A DNA stretch of 6,861 nt from Acidobacteriaceae bacterium (lineage in GTDB: Bacteria > Acidobacteriota > Terriglobia > Terriglobales > Acidobacteriaceae): assembly GCA_027307295.1 (NCBI GenBank), contig DAHUXF010000156.1:1-6861 (forward strand). Reading direction: 5' to 3'. Of the stretch, positions 1 through 4,340 are shown one piece after another; the stretch's first letter is position 1, and each line of letters starts with the position of its first letter. Below the pieces are notes generated by a model. It did not search any database. It worked only from the letters and a program-made list of their open reading frames with translations, and had not been told where the DNA came from. Position numbers and translations under genes: made by a program.

Positions 1-1
1 C

Positions 2-178
2 GATCACCCTGCTCCCATCAGCGTGACTATGAGCGCGTTTTCTTCAACACCGAAATGCAGGAACCGGAACGAGTGCCAACGACTGCGCAACGAGCGTAAG
101 AGGGCGAAGTATCAGAACAGCATCGAGTTCAAAAGTGCTGGATGGGTATGCTTGCAAGCCCTTGAAATCATGGGCTGA
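2..178 (+). CDS. possible 3' end of an unidentified reading frame
   Basis: This frame is open from the window edge to a TGA at 176-178 (58 codons) and is rich in Arg, Lys, Asn and Glu. An internal ATG at 29 would give 49 residues, but no ribosome binding site stands out before it. I recognise no family. It ends 7 bp before the tRNA scar at 186, so it would belong to the chromosome flank rather than the integrated side. Another frame is also open from 1 to 99, so this may be chance. Confidence 0.18.
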   Translation, partial: DHPAPISVTMSAFSSTPKCRNRNECQRLRNERKRAKYQNSIEFKSAGWVCLQALEIMG

Positions 179-185
179 TTTGAGT

Positions 186-235
<50 letters not shown>

Positions 236-245
236 GTCGAACGCT

Positions 246-292
246 TATTGAACCCTATTGAAATTGCCTGTTTCTAAGTGATTAATATTGAA
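246..292. repeat. three TATTGAA direct repeats in helical phase
   Basis: Copies lie at 246-252, 256-262 and 286-292, so starts are one and three helical turns apart, 10 bp inside the tRNA scar. Short direct repeats next to a tRNA att core are typical of arm-type integrase or excisionase sites. That role is inferred from position alone; no integrase gene is visible. Confidence 0.35.
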
Positions 293-337
293 TCTTTTGC
301 GAGCTGCCGGTTGCAATCTATTGTTCTTAATTGAAAT

Positions 338-367
338 TGGAGGCTTTCACTGCCTCAATTTCGCCTA
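338..367 (+). repeat. 30-bp repeat, copy 1 (matches 1919-1948)
   Basis: Positions 352-367 (GCCTCAATTTCGCCTA) are identical to 1933-1948, and the 14 bases before them match at 9 positions. In the plus frame this copy encodes LEAFTASISP within a short run open only from after a TAA at 328-330 to a TAA at 382-384. Copy 2 encodes FEDLAASISP inside the secreted-protein gene at 1693-1992. It may be the tail of a degraded paralogue or a recombination footprint. Confidence 0.45.
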
Positions 368-380
368 TATCCATGGCAAT

Positions 381-629
381 TTAAGGCTCAGAATCGGCTT
401 TGTCTCGTGAGTTTGGAGCTCCTTTAAAGAAAAACTGGGGAGCAACAACAAAGTTTTGCCGCTCCCAGGTTGCATATACCAAAGCCACTTCTTCAAATCC
501 GTTGGGCGCAAATGAAAATGCAATCCGGCTCATGCTCGGAAACATTCTCACGTTTATTTGGGATTCCGAGGTCAACGTAATCATTTCTGCGATCCTCTGA
601 TGCAAACTCAGTGGCTTCCCAATGACTTT
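381..629 (-). pseudogene. possible C-terminal remnant of an unidentified protein
   Basis: A minus-strand frame is open from about 644 to a TAA at 381-383. It has unremarkable bacterial codon use and an alternating hydrophobic pattern (FEEVALVYATWERQNFVV). Its only start candidates are TTG codons (603-605 among them) without a ribosome binding site, and its 5' side runs into the transposase remnant in another frame. That suggests the tail of a gene cut by rearrangement. I do not recognise the family. A plus-strand frame at 400-600 is equally open, so the call is weak. Confidence 0.22.
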
Positions 630-654
630 TGTGGCTTAGTTCTTCAATCTCAAT

Positions 655-741
655 TGGCCGTCCCCGTCCATCGCGACGGCACTTGAGCTTCGGAAAAAGC
701 GGCTCCAACTTCTTCCACTGCTGGTCAGTGATCATGTCCAA
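655..741 (-). pseudogene. IS5-type transposase, N-terminal remnant
   Basis: From an ATG at 739-741 the minus strand encodes 29 residues (ITDQQWKKLEPLFPK, then RRDGRGRP). This matches the N-terminal helix block of IS5-family (DUF4096-type) transposases, which usually read 'LTDEQWxxLEPLLP...GRP'. After the GRP motif the family continues with an 'LNGILWVLRTG' block and later the DDE catalytic residues. Here the frame instead reads unrelated sequence and stops at 493. All catalytic residues are gone, so it cannot transpose. I see no clear terminal inverted repeat or target duplication. The fragment marks past insertion and deletion in the island. Confidence 0.6.
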
Positions 742-954
742 CAGCAGAAACCATAACCCTTTGCCCTCATAAGTAGCTACTTTGAGGCCGAACCATTTAT
801 GAAACCAGCTCTAATAATTGTTGATGGTTAGCATTGAATACCTGTTCCACGGGGTTTAAGATCGAGTCCACGACTGGCATACAGGGCTTGCCTGGGTAAC
901 GTCCCCCAAAGTTAGCTGGGCGGCGGATCGTATCCCATATAAAAGGAGGGACAA
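742..954. other. intergenic DNA upstream of the secreted-protein gene at 955
   Basis: No gene is seen. I found no convincing sigma70 -35/-10 pair. The only clear signal is the Shine-Dalgarno AAGGAGG at 943-949, five bases before the ATG at 955. Confidence 0.5.
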
Positions 955-1449
955 ATGCAAACGCTACGTTCTCGTGTTGTTATTGGTATGTCAGGCATCC
1001 TCGCCCTCGTGGGCTTGGTTGTCCTGCTGAACTCGCACAAGGCAGCGGCTGACGAAGAGAGGTTGGTAAACGGTGCGACCTACGAAATTACTCTCACAGA
1101 TTCGACTGGAGCGTTTGATGCGCGCGAAACCCTTACCCTACATGCCGACCATTCCATGGCGGCGCACGATTCCAATGAAAACAGTCCGACTGAACACTTC
1201 AGCGGTGAACTAGGCTTGTGGAGGTTCGATGACAACGGTGGAGTTATCACAAAATCGGTTAACTTCGATTTTCCTCCAAACGCGGATATTGCGCGTCTTG
1301 ATCGCACGATTAAGTTCGAGCAAAACCGCACCAAGATATCGGGTACCTTTACTGTCACCGTTTTTCCGCTCCAGACTGGCAATCCGCAGGGCCCCGGAGG
1401 GACCGTGATATTCAGTGGTAACTTCACTGGCAACTTAGTAACGCCCTAA
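955..1449 (+). CDS. small secreted protein of unknown function
   Basis: This gene encodes 164 residues. The ATG at 955 is well supported by AAGGAGG at 943-949 with 5-nt spacing. The N-terminus is a Sec signal: Arg residues at 5 and 7, a hydrophobic core at about 8-25, and a likely cleavage after Ala32 in the AAA|DE context. The mature part (about 132 residues) is Thr, Asn and Gly rich with alternating polar and hydrophobic residues, suggesting a beta-sandwich or barrel. It has no Cys in the mature part, no lipobox and no metal or catalytic motif I can name. The last third (GTFTVTVFPL, then GNFTGN) is the most strand-like. It lies between two tRNA-Pro scars and near an IS remnant, so it may be island cargo. 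It appears intact. Function is not assignable. Confidence 0.8.
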   Translation: MQTLRSRVVIGMSGILALVGLVVLLNSHKAAADEERLVNGATYEITLTDSTGAFDARETLTLHADHSMAAHDSNENSPTEHFSGELGLWRFDDNGGVITKSVNFDFPPNADIARLDRTIKFEQNRTKISGTFTVTVFPLQTGNPQGPGGTVIFSGNFTGNLVTP

Positions 1450-1456
1450 GCGTCGG

Positions 1457-1484
1457 GGGAGATGGCGTCGTTCAGCCGTCTCCC
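1457..1484 (+). terminator. hairpin just after the secreted-protein gene
   Basis: GGGAGATGGC (1457-1466) pairs with GCCGTCTCCC (1475-1484) through ten base pairs, one of them G-U, around an 8-nt loop. It starts 7 nt after the stop codon. There is no U-tract after it, so it may only stabilise the mRNA 3' end or act with Rho. Confidence 0.45.
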
Positions 1485-1692
1485 GCCTTAGATGTCAAGA
1501 ATCTATACAGAAGCTACTAAGGAACAGCCGGAAGAAGAGACTTGACGGGCGCTAGCGCCATTCTCAGCTGTATTTGTTTACCGTGAATTCGAGCGCAACT
1601 AGCATCGCCGCTCCCAATGAGTGCTCCAAGCGCATCATTCCGTACGTAATCATCCGTTCCTGCGGTGTCCCCAAGATCAAAGGAGAAATGAA

Positions 1693-1992
1693 ATGAAGAA
1701 CACAAATCTTTCAATCTCCACTGAGCGTTGCAAGGAGAGAATATCTTCCAAGCAACTCGGCTCCCTTTCTTTTGCTCTGACAGTCGCCCTGGTTCTCATG
1801 AGTAGTCTGCCTGCGAAGGCAGATCTCTCCCGCACTCAGGCTGCCGCGATTCTGGCCGCGGAAGGAAACGCGTGGGCTGCAGTGAGTCTTTCCAACCAAG
1901 AATTACGCTCGTTGATCTTTGAGGATCTCGCAGCCTCAATTTCGCCTACAGCGGTGAAGATGGGACACCAGAAATTAACTGTAAGTTATTGA
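1693..1992 (+). CDS. small secreted protein of unknown function
   Basis: This gene encodes 99 residues. The start is the ATG at 1693, because AAGGAGA (1679-1685) sits 7 nt upstream. The frame is open back to 1621, but that extension has no ribosome binding site and would bury the signal peptide. The N-terminus is a Sec signal with a long charged n-region (residues 1-25), a hydrophobic core at about 26-37 and probable cleavage after Ala43 (AKA|DL). The mature part is only about 56 residues, Ala/Leu/Ser rich and helical (TQAAAILAAEGNAWAAVSLS). There is no Cys, catalytic motif or named domain. Positions 1933-1948, encoding ASISP near the C-terminus, recur exactly at 352-367. The gene stops 27 bp before a tRNA 3'-end scar, so its C-terminus may have been trimmed by integration. 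Function unknown. Confidence 0.6.
   Translation: MKNTNLSISTERCKERISSKQLGSLSFALTVALVLMSSLPAKADLSRTQAAAILAAEGNAWAAVSLSNQELRSLIFEDLAASISPTAVKMGHQKLTVSY
1919..1948 (+). repeat. 30-bp repeat, copy 2 (matches 338-367)
   Basis: It contains the exact 16-bp match 1933-1948 and about 25 of 30 matching bases overall. It lies in the 3' part of the secreted-protein gene and encodes FEDLAASISP. Confidence 0.45.
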
Positions 1993-2019
1993 TGTCTCAG
2001 GACCGGACAATGAAAAGAT

Positions 2020-2049
2020 TGGTCGGGACGGGCAGATTTGAACTGCCGA
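2020..2049 (-). repeat. 30-bp copy of the 3' end of tRNA-Pro(GGG); probable attachment-site scar
   Basis: Bases 2020-2049 are identical to 2195-2224, the 3' end of the intact tRNA-Pro(GGG). They cover the T arm, 3' acceptor strand, discriminator A and CCA. Identity stops at the upstream side of the T stem, and the anticodon, D arm and 5' strand are absent, so it is not a tRNA gene. The polarity (intact gene, insert, 3'-end copy) is that of a tRNA-targeted element with attL at the intact gene and attR here. Confidence 0.85.
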
Positions 2050-2194
2050 ACTGCTCATGCTCCGCATGAGGCCCCTCGCAAGGCTTGCTTCGTGCGCATC
2101 CGCTGCGCTTCTGCGCATCAACCTTGGGGTGCTTCGTGGGTCAGCAGCGTAAAACTAATTCCAACCCAAGCTTTATGTTGAAGAGAGGAAAGAA
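2050..2194. mobile_element. 145-bp insert between tRNA-Pro(GGG) and its 3'-end copy; possible remnant of an integrated element
   Basis: This segment lies between the two direct repeats and has no usable gene. It contains a small hairpin, CTCATG (2054-2059) with CATGAG (2065-2070), and a direct repeat of TGCGCAT. It could be what remains after deletion of an integrated element. It could also be a tRNA-end duplication with ordinary spacer. Nothing in it identifies the element type. Confidence 0.45.
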
Positions 2195-2271
2195 TGGTCG
2201 GGACGGGCAGATTTGAACTGCCGACCCCTCGCACCCCAAGCGAGTGCTCTACCAGGCTGAGCCACGTCCCG
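2195..2271 (-). tRNA. tRNA-Pro (anticodon GGG)
   Basis: A complete 77-nt cloverleaf reads on the minus strand. It has a 7-bp acceptor CGGGACG/CGTCCCG, a D stem GCTC/GAGC, an anticodon stem CTCGC/GCGAG with loop TTGGGGT (anticodon GGG), a GGGTC variable loop, a T stem GGCAG/CTGCC with loop TTCAAAT, discriminator A and an encoded CCA. It would read proline codons CCC and CCU. The gene is intact although its 3' end served as an integration target (30-bp copy at 2020-2049). A promoter with an extended -10 lies about 57 nt upstream. Confidence 0.97.
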
Positions 2272-2278
2272 ACGCAGG

Positions 2279-2319
2279 AAAACCGCTGCTGATAGGTCCT
2301 TGGGGTGTTTGCAGCGGCT
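2279..2319 (-). terminator. hairpin with short U-tract between the secreted-protein gene and tRNA-Pro
   Basis: On the minus strand AGCCGCTGC (2319-2311) pairs with GCAGCGGTT (2289-2281) in nine pairs including one G-U, around a 21-nt loop, followed by TTTT. It sits 35 nt after the stop codon at 2354 and could end that transcript. The large loop and short U-run make it weak. It also falls inside the predicted leader of the tRNA transcript. Confidence 0.45.
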
Positions 2320-2327
2320 GCTTGTTG

Positions 2328-2336
2328 ATTATAGCA
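2328..2336 (-). promoter_or_regulatory. extended -10 promoter for tRNA-Pro(GGG)
   Basis: The minus strand reads TGCTATAAT at 2336-2328, a perfect extended -10 (TGnTATAAT). The -35 region is poor (TGATGG or CTGATG), which extended -10 promoters tolerate. The predicted start is near 2321, about 50 nt before the tRNA 5' end. Confidence 0.55.
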
Positions 2337-2353
2337 TTCGCGGGACGTTCCCA

Positions 2354-3175
2354 TCAGTGCCGGGTCGCCGTGCAACCACTGAAGGTGACCTCTACATGGA
2401 ACGGCGAGCCACCGTAAGTGCCCTTCAAGTCCAGCTTTTGCGGCAATTGGAAGTCGCTCACTGTCTGATAGTCAATTGCAATCTGCAGCTCAGTCGTCTC
2501 AGCTGCTGACTTGCCCACGTAGGTGGCCTGGTAGCCACTCAGCAACCATCCTCTGGAGCTTTTCCTGAACTGTGGCCGGAGAGTGCTGTCGAATTCCGGC
2601 GTCGTGGTCTTTAGGTAGTTGATGGCATAATCGCGGTCCAGAATGGTCACAATGTCCGCTGCGCCTTCTTTGTAAGAGATACGATATTCTGCCGCGGTCG
2701 TCTCCAATTGATAGTCCGCTCCTGCTTCAGGCAACGCAGGCGACAGGGAGAATGCCGTCCAGGTCTGGAAAAAGCCGGTAGTCATCTGCTCCATGCCGGA
2801 ATAAATCTGGCTCAGCCCCTGGGCCATCTGTGCGTTCTCCGCCGAGACATCATTATGGGTTACCTTGGCGTCACTTCCGGCTGCCAGAGAAACCGTAAAG
2901 TGGATCTTGTTCAGCAGGAGTACAGCCCGGTTCACCGTGTCCGCGTCCAGCTTTTGTTCGGTGAGCAGAGTATGCCAGTTGGGCACAATGGTGCATTGGA
3001 ACTCCGCCAGGCCCTGGGCATTCAGCGAATAATAGGACTGCCGCGCCAGTTTTATGGTTTGCTGTTTGTTCGGAGTTTGCCCCCATGATACCGCCGCGAA
3101 CAAAGCAATGCCGAACAAACCAACGTATAGACGGGATACACCACGAGTGAAGCGGCTTCCATGACCAGAAGTCAC
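2354..3175 (-). CDS. secreted protein of unknown function
   Basis: I start this at the GTG at 3175-3173 (273 residues), because TGGAGG (3186-3181) lies five bases upstream of it. A TTG at 3187 would add four residues but has no ribosome binding site. A signal peptide is clear: SRFTRGVSR, then a hydrophobic core LYVGLFGIALFAAV, with probable cleavage near SWG|Q at about residue 32. The mature part is about 240 residues, mixed helical (AENAQMAQGLSQIYSGMEQM) then strand-rich with many Tyr and Thr. It has two Cys (about residues 60 and 267), no lipobox and no motif I can name. The C-terminal 70 residues (LQIAIDYQTVSDFQLPQKLDLKG region) look like an outer-membrane lipoprotein-carrier-like beta sheet, but that is only an impression. 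It reads as a single-gene unit, divergent from the repeat-protein gene at 3501. Confidence 0.8.
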   Translation of the reverse strand: MTSGHGSRFTRGVSRLYVGLFGIALFAAVSWGQTPNKQQTIKLARQSYYSLNAQGLAEFQCTIVPNWHTLLTEQKLDADTVNRAVLLLNKIHFTVSLAAGSDAKVTHNDVSAENAQMAQGLSQIYSGMEQMTTGFFQTWTAFSLSPALPEAGADYQLETTAAEYRISYKEGAADIVTILDRDYAINYLKTTTPEFDSTLRPQFRKSSRGWLLSGYQATYVGKSAAETTELQIAIDYQTVSDFQLPQKLDLKGTYGGSPFHVEVTFSGCTATRH

Positions 3176-3187
3176 AAGTTCCTCCAA

Positions 3188-3500
3188 TGCGGCCCGGAAG
3201 CCGAAAGGAAATTATGCAGCAGTTCGGCATGAAGCACTGCATAACTTTGGTTACCTGTGATTTGGCAAGCGGCAAACACACAGACGGACGCGGAGCCGAA
3301 CTGTGTCCCGCACCGTTCAGTCTTACAATTTGCCATCAGCCGGGGAGTTTATTCTTAGCCAGAATCACCTTGGCAATTTAAGATTTCTGCCACATGCAAG
3401 AGCACGCAACAATCGCCATTGCTGCGTGTTTCGGATTTGCAGGCCCCGCTTCACAGCAAGACATGCTCAAAAAATAAAGCTTCACACAAAAAGGAGATTC
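3188..3500. other. divergent intergenic region between the genes at 3175 and 3501
   Basis: No gene is supported here. A frame open upstream of 3501 is just the unspliced 5' extension of the next gene. A CATAAT (minus strand, 3216-3211) could be a -10 box for the minus gene, but lacks a good -35. A strong hairpin sits at 3403-3428. The plus gene has AAGGAG at 3491-3496. I could not place a convincing promoter for the plus gene. Confidence 0.45.
3403..3428 (+). other. 11-bp stem-loop upstream of the repeat-protein gene
   Basis: CACGCAACAAT (3403-3413) pairs with ATTGCTGCGTG (3418-3428) with a single A-C mismatch and a CGCC loop. It lies 72 nt before the ATG at 3501 and is followed by TTT. It could be a leader structure, a weak terminator or an operator. 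Confidence 0.4.
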
Positions 3501-3875
3501 ATGAAGAAGCTATTTGCATTTACCCTGTTGCTGGCAGCCAGCATGTCATTTGCGCAGCAATCCACAGGCTCCGGCGCGAACGCGGACAAAAAACCTCAAG
3601 GCCAAAGGAAGGCTGGCACCAAGACTCCATCGGCGGTCGGCAACGTGTCATTGAACCCACAGCCGCTGCCGCCAAAGCAAGCGAACGGACCAGGCGCATC
3701 TGCAGAGAGTAAAGTGGCTTTGAATCCACAACCTCTGCCGCCTGGAGCGGCCAAGGGAGGGAAGGGATCGGCGGAAAGTAAGGTTGCACTGAACCCGCAG
3801 CCCCTGCCGCCCGGAGCGAAAATGACTTCCGAACAAAAGAAGGCCAAGAACAATAAAAAAGTTAACGCCAAATAG
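3501..3875 (+). CDS. small exported basic protein with three LNPQPLPP repeats
   Basis: This gene encodes 124 residues. The ATG at 3501 has AAGGAG at 3491-3496, and a classic signal peptide follows directly (MKK, core LFAFTLLLAASM, cleavage at SFA|QQ near residue 18). The longer frame back to 3303 is rejected because it would bury this signal. The mature part is about 106 residues, Lys/Gly/Pro rich and probably disordered. The octapeptide LNPQPLPP occurs at residues 51-58, 74-81 and 97-104, exactly 23 residues apart. The linker SAESKVA precedes copies 2 and 3. The tail is strongly basic (EQKKAKNNKKVNAK). I recall LNPQPLPP recurring in otherwise unrelated bacterial hypothetical proteins, without an assigned function. 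A Pro-rich, polyproline-II-like binding segment is the obvious guess, with partner unknown. It is convergent with yggX and ends in a shared terminator. Confidence 0.85.
   Translation: MKKLFAFTLLLAASMSFAQQSTGSGANADKKPQGQRKAGTKTPSAVGNVSLNPQPLPPKQANGPGASAESKVALNPQPLPPGAAKGGKGSAESKVALNPQPLPPGAKMTSEQKKAKNNKKVNAK
3651..3812 (+). repeat. three in-frame 69-bp-period coding repeats (LNPQPLPP)
   Basis: Octapeptide copies lie at 3651-3674, 3720-3743 and 3789-3812. The peptide is identical in all three although six of its eight codons differ in wobble or synonymous positions. The preceding SAESKVA of copies 2 and 3 is also identical, with six of seven codons different. The repeats are therefore old and held at protein level, not a recent DNA duplication. 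Confidence 0.9.
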
Positions 3876-3910
3876 CTTTTGGGGACCAGGGAAGGTCAGT
3901 GCTTACGACG

Positions 3911-3938
3911 AAAAGCGGCTCTTGGCGGCCGCTTTTTT
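3911..3938. terminator. bidirectional intrinsic terminator between the repeat gene and yggX
   Basis: AAAAGCGGC (3911-3919) pairs perfectly with GCCGCTTTT (3928-3936) around an 8-nt loop, with a six-T run at 3933-3938. On the minus strand the A-run gives TTTT after the same stem, so it can end both the plus gene at 3875 and yggX at 3950. Confidence 0.85.
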
Positions 3939-3949
3939 GTTGCCATAAT

Positions 3950-4222
3950 TTATTTAGGTGGCGGCACAAATTCTTTGGGCAGCTGCGATCCGGCGCCAAA
4001 GAAGTATTGTTCCATCTGTTCCACCAGAAACTGTTGCGCTTCCGGCTTCCAGGGTTGCAGGCGATATTCATTGAGCAGCATTTTGGAATGCTCGGCCCAC
4101 ATTCGCCACGCTTCAGCGCTGACGGTTTCATAGATTTTCTGGCCCAATGGCGTGTCAAAGGGTGGTTCATCCAGGCCGGGCAATTCCCGTCCCAACTTGG
4201 CGCATTTCACGGTACGAGGCAT
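3950..4222 (-). CDS. yggX: YggX family Fe(2+)-trafficking / oxidative damage protection protein
   Basis: The product is 90 residues, the normal length for this small cytoplasmic family. The N-terminus MPRTVKCAKLGRE aligns with E. coli YggX (MSRTIFCTFLQRE), including the conserved Cys7 and Arg/Glu. The core also fits: PLGQKIYETVSAEAWRMW, then MLLNEYRL, a hydrophobic C-terminal helix and FFFGAG-like FGAG before the tail. E. coli and Salmonella YggX protects iron-sulfur enzymes against oxidants and has been proposed to handle Fe(II); direct iron carriage is debated. In enterobacteria it lies beside mutY, which is absent here. It is a single-gene unit, with terminators on both sides. Start at the ATG 4222-4220 is fixed by homology. 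There is no Shine-Dalgarno, and a TACAAT -10 lies only 7 nt upstream. Confidence 0.93.
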   Translation of the reverse strand: MPRTVKCAKLGRELPGLDEPPFDTPLGQKIYETVSAEAWRMWAEHSKMLLNEYRLQPWKPEAQQFLVEQMEQYFFGAGSQLPKEFVPPPK

Positions 4223-4228
4223 AAGAAT

Positions 4229-4237
4229 ATTGTAGCA
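4229..4237 (-). promoter_or_regulatory. extended -10 promoter of yggX, giving a near-leaderless mRNA
   Basis: The minus strand reads TGCTACAAT at 4237-4229, an extended -10 (TGnTACAAT). A start 6-8 nt downstream would fall on or next to the yggX ATG (4222). No purine-rich ribosome binding site is present, which fits leaderless translation. No good -35 is visible. Confidence 0.45.
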
Positions 4238-4280
4238 AGATTGGTCCCGGGGGATTTAACCGCAAAAGGTCACTGGAAAC

Positions 4281-4331
4281 AAAAACGGAATTCACCGCAG
4301 GAGATTTCCTTTTTCGCCTGCGGTAAATTCC
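4281..4331 (-). terminator. intrinsic terminator of the multihaem cytochrome gene
   Basis: On the minus strand GGAATT-T-ACCGCAGG (4331-4317) pairs with CCTGCGGT-G-AATTCC (4301-4287): 14 pairs with one internal mismatch and a 15-nt loop. A five-T run at 4285-4281 follows at once. It begins 10 nt after the stop codon at 4341 and separates this gene from yggX. Confidence 0.85.
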
Positions 4332-4340
4332 TTCCAGATG

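Larger units (their letters stand above)
237..492. other. gene-poor stretch beside the tRNA scar, with short phased repeats
   Basis: This AT-leaning stretch has no convincing start-to-stop gene. It holds TATTGAA at 246-252, 256-262 and 286-292 (spacings of 10 and 30 bp). A related ATTGAAATTG occurs at 257-266 and 330-339. A 16-bp sequence at 352-367 recurs at 1933-1948. The part above 381 overlaps the 3' end of the minus-strand frame listed at 381-629. Otherwise I see nothing in it. Confidence 0.5.

Noticed and set aside
400..600. 66-residue plus-strand frame
   Set aside because: No ribosome binding site or recognisable family; it overlaps an equally open minus frame that has the better codon pattern.
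1548..1559. 12-bp perfect palindrome GGCGCTAGCGCC
   Set aside because: Short and isolated; a palindrome of this size without a second copy or promoter context is not enough to call an operator.
1621..1692. 24-residue N-terminal extension of the 1693 gene
   Set aside because: AAGGAGA just before 1693 and the signal peptide position favour the shorter form.
2122..2307. CCTTGGGGTG on both sides of tRNA-Pro(GGG), resembling its anticodon loop on the other strand
   Set aside because: Ten-base matches are common by chance and the surrounding bases do not extend the match.
2708..3088. 126-residue plus-strand frame opposite the secreted-protein gene
   Set aside because: Arg/Gln-rich antisense shadow of a gene with a clear signal peptide and ribosome binding site.
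373..3382. 12-mer TGGCAATTTAAG present at 373-384 and 3371-3382
   Set aside because: A 12-base match is expected about once by chance in a window this long, and flanks do not match.
3303..3500. 66-residue N-terminal extension of the LNPQPLPP protein
   Set aside because: The ATG at 3501 has a strong AAGGAG and is followed directly by a signal peptide, which an extension would bury.
3651..3812. regular repeats with 69-bp period considered as a CRISPR array
   Set aside because: They are in-frame coding repeats that diverge at synonymous sites, with no unique spacers.
3596..3871. minus-strand frame with Gly/Cys-rich repeats (GGRGCGF type)
   Set aside because: It is the antisense reading of the LNPQPLPP repeats; the synonymous-only variation shows the plus frame is the selected one.
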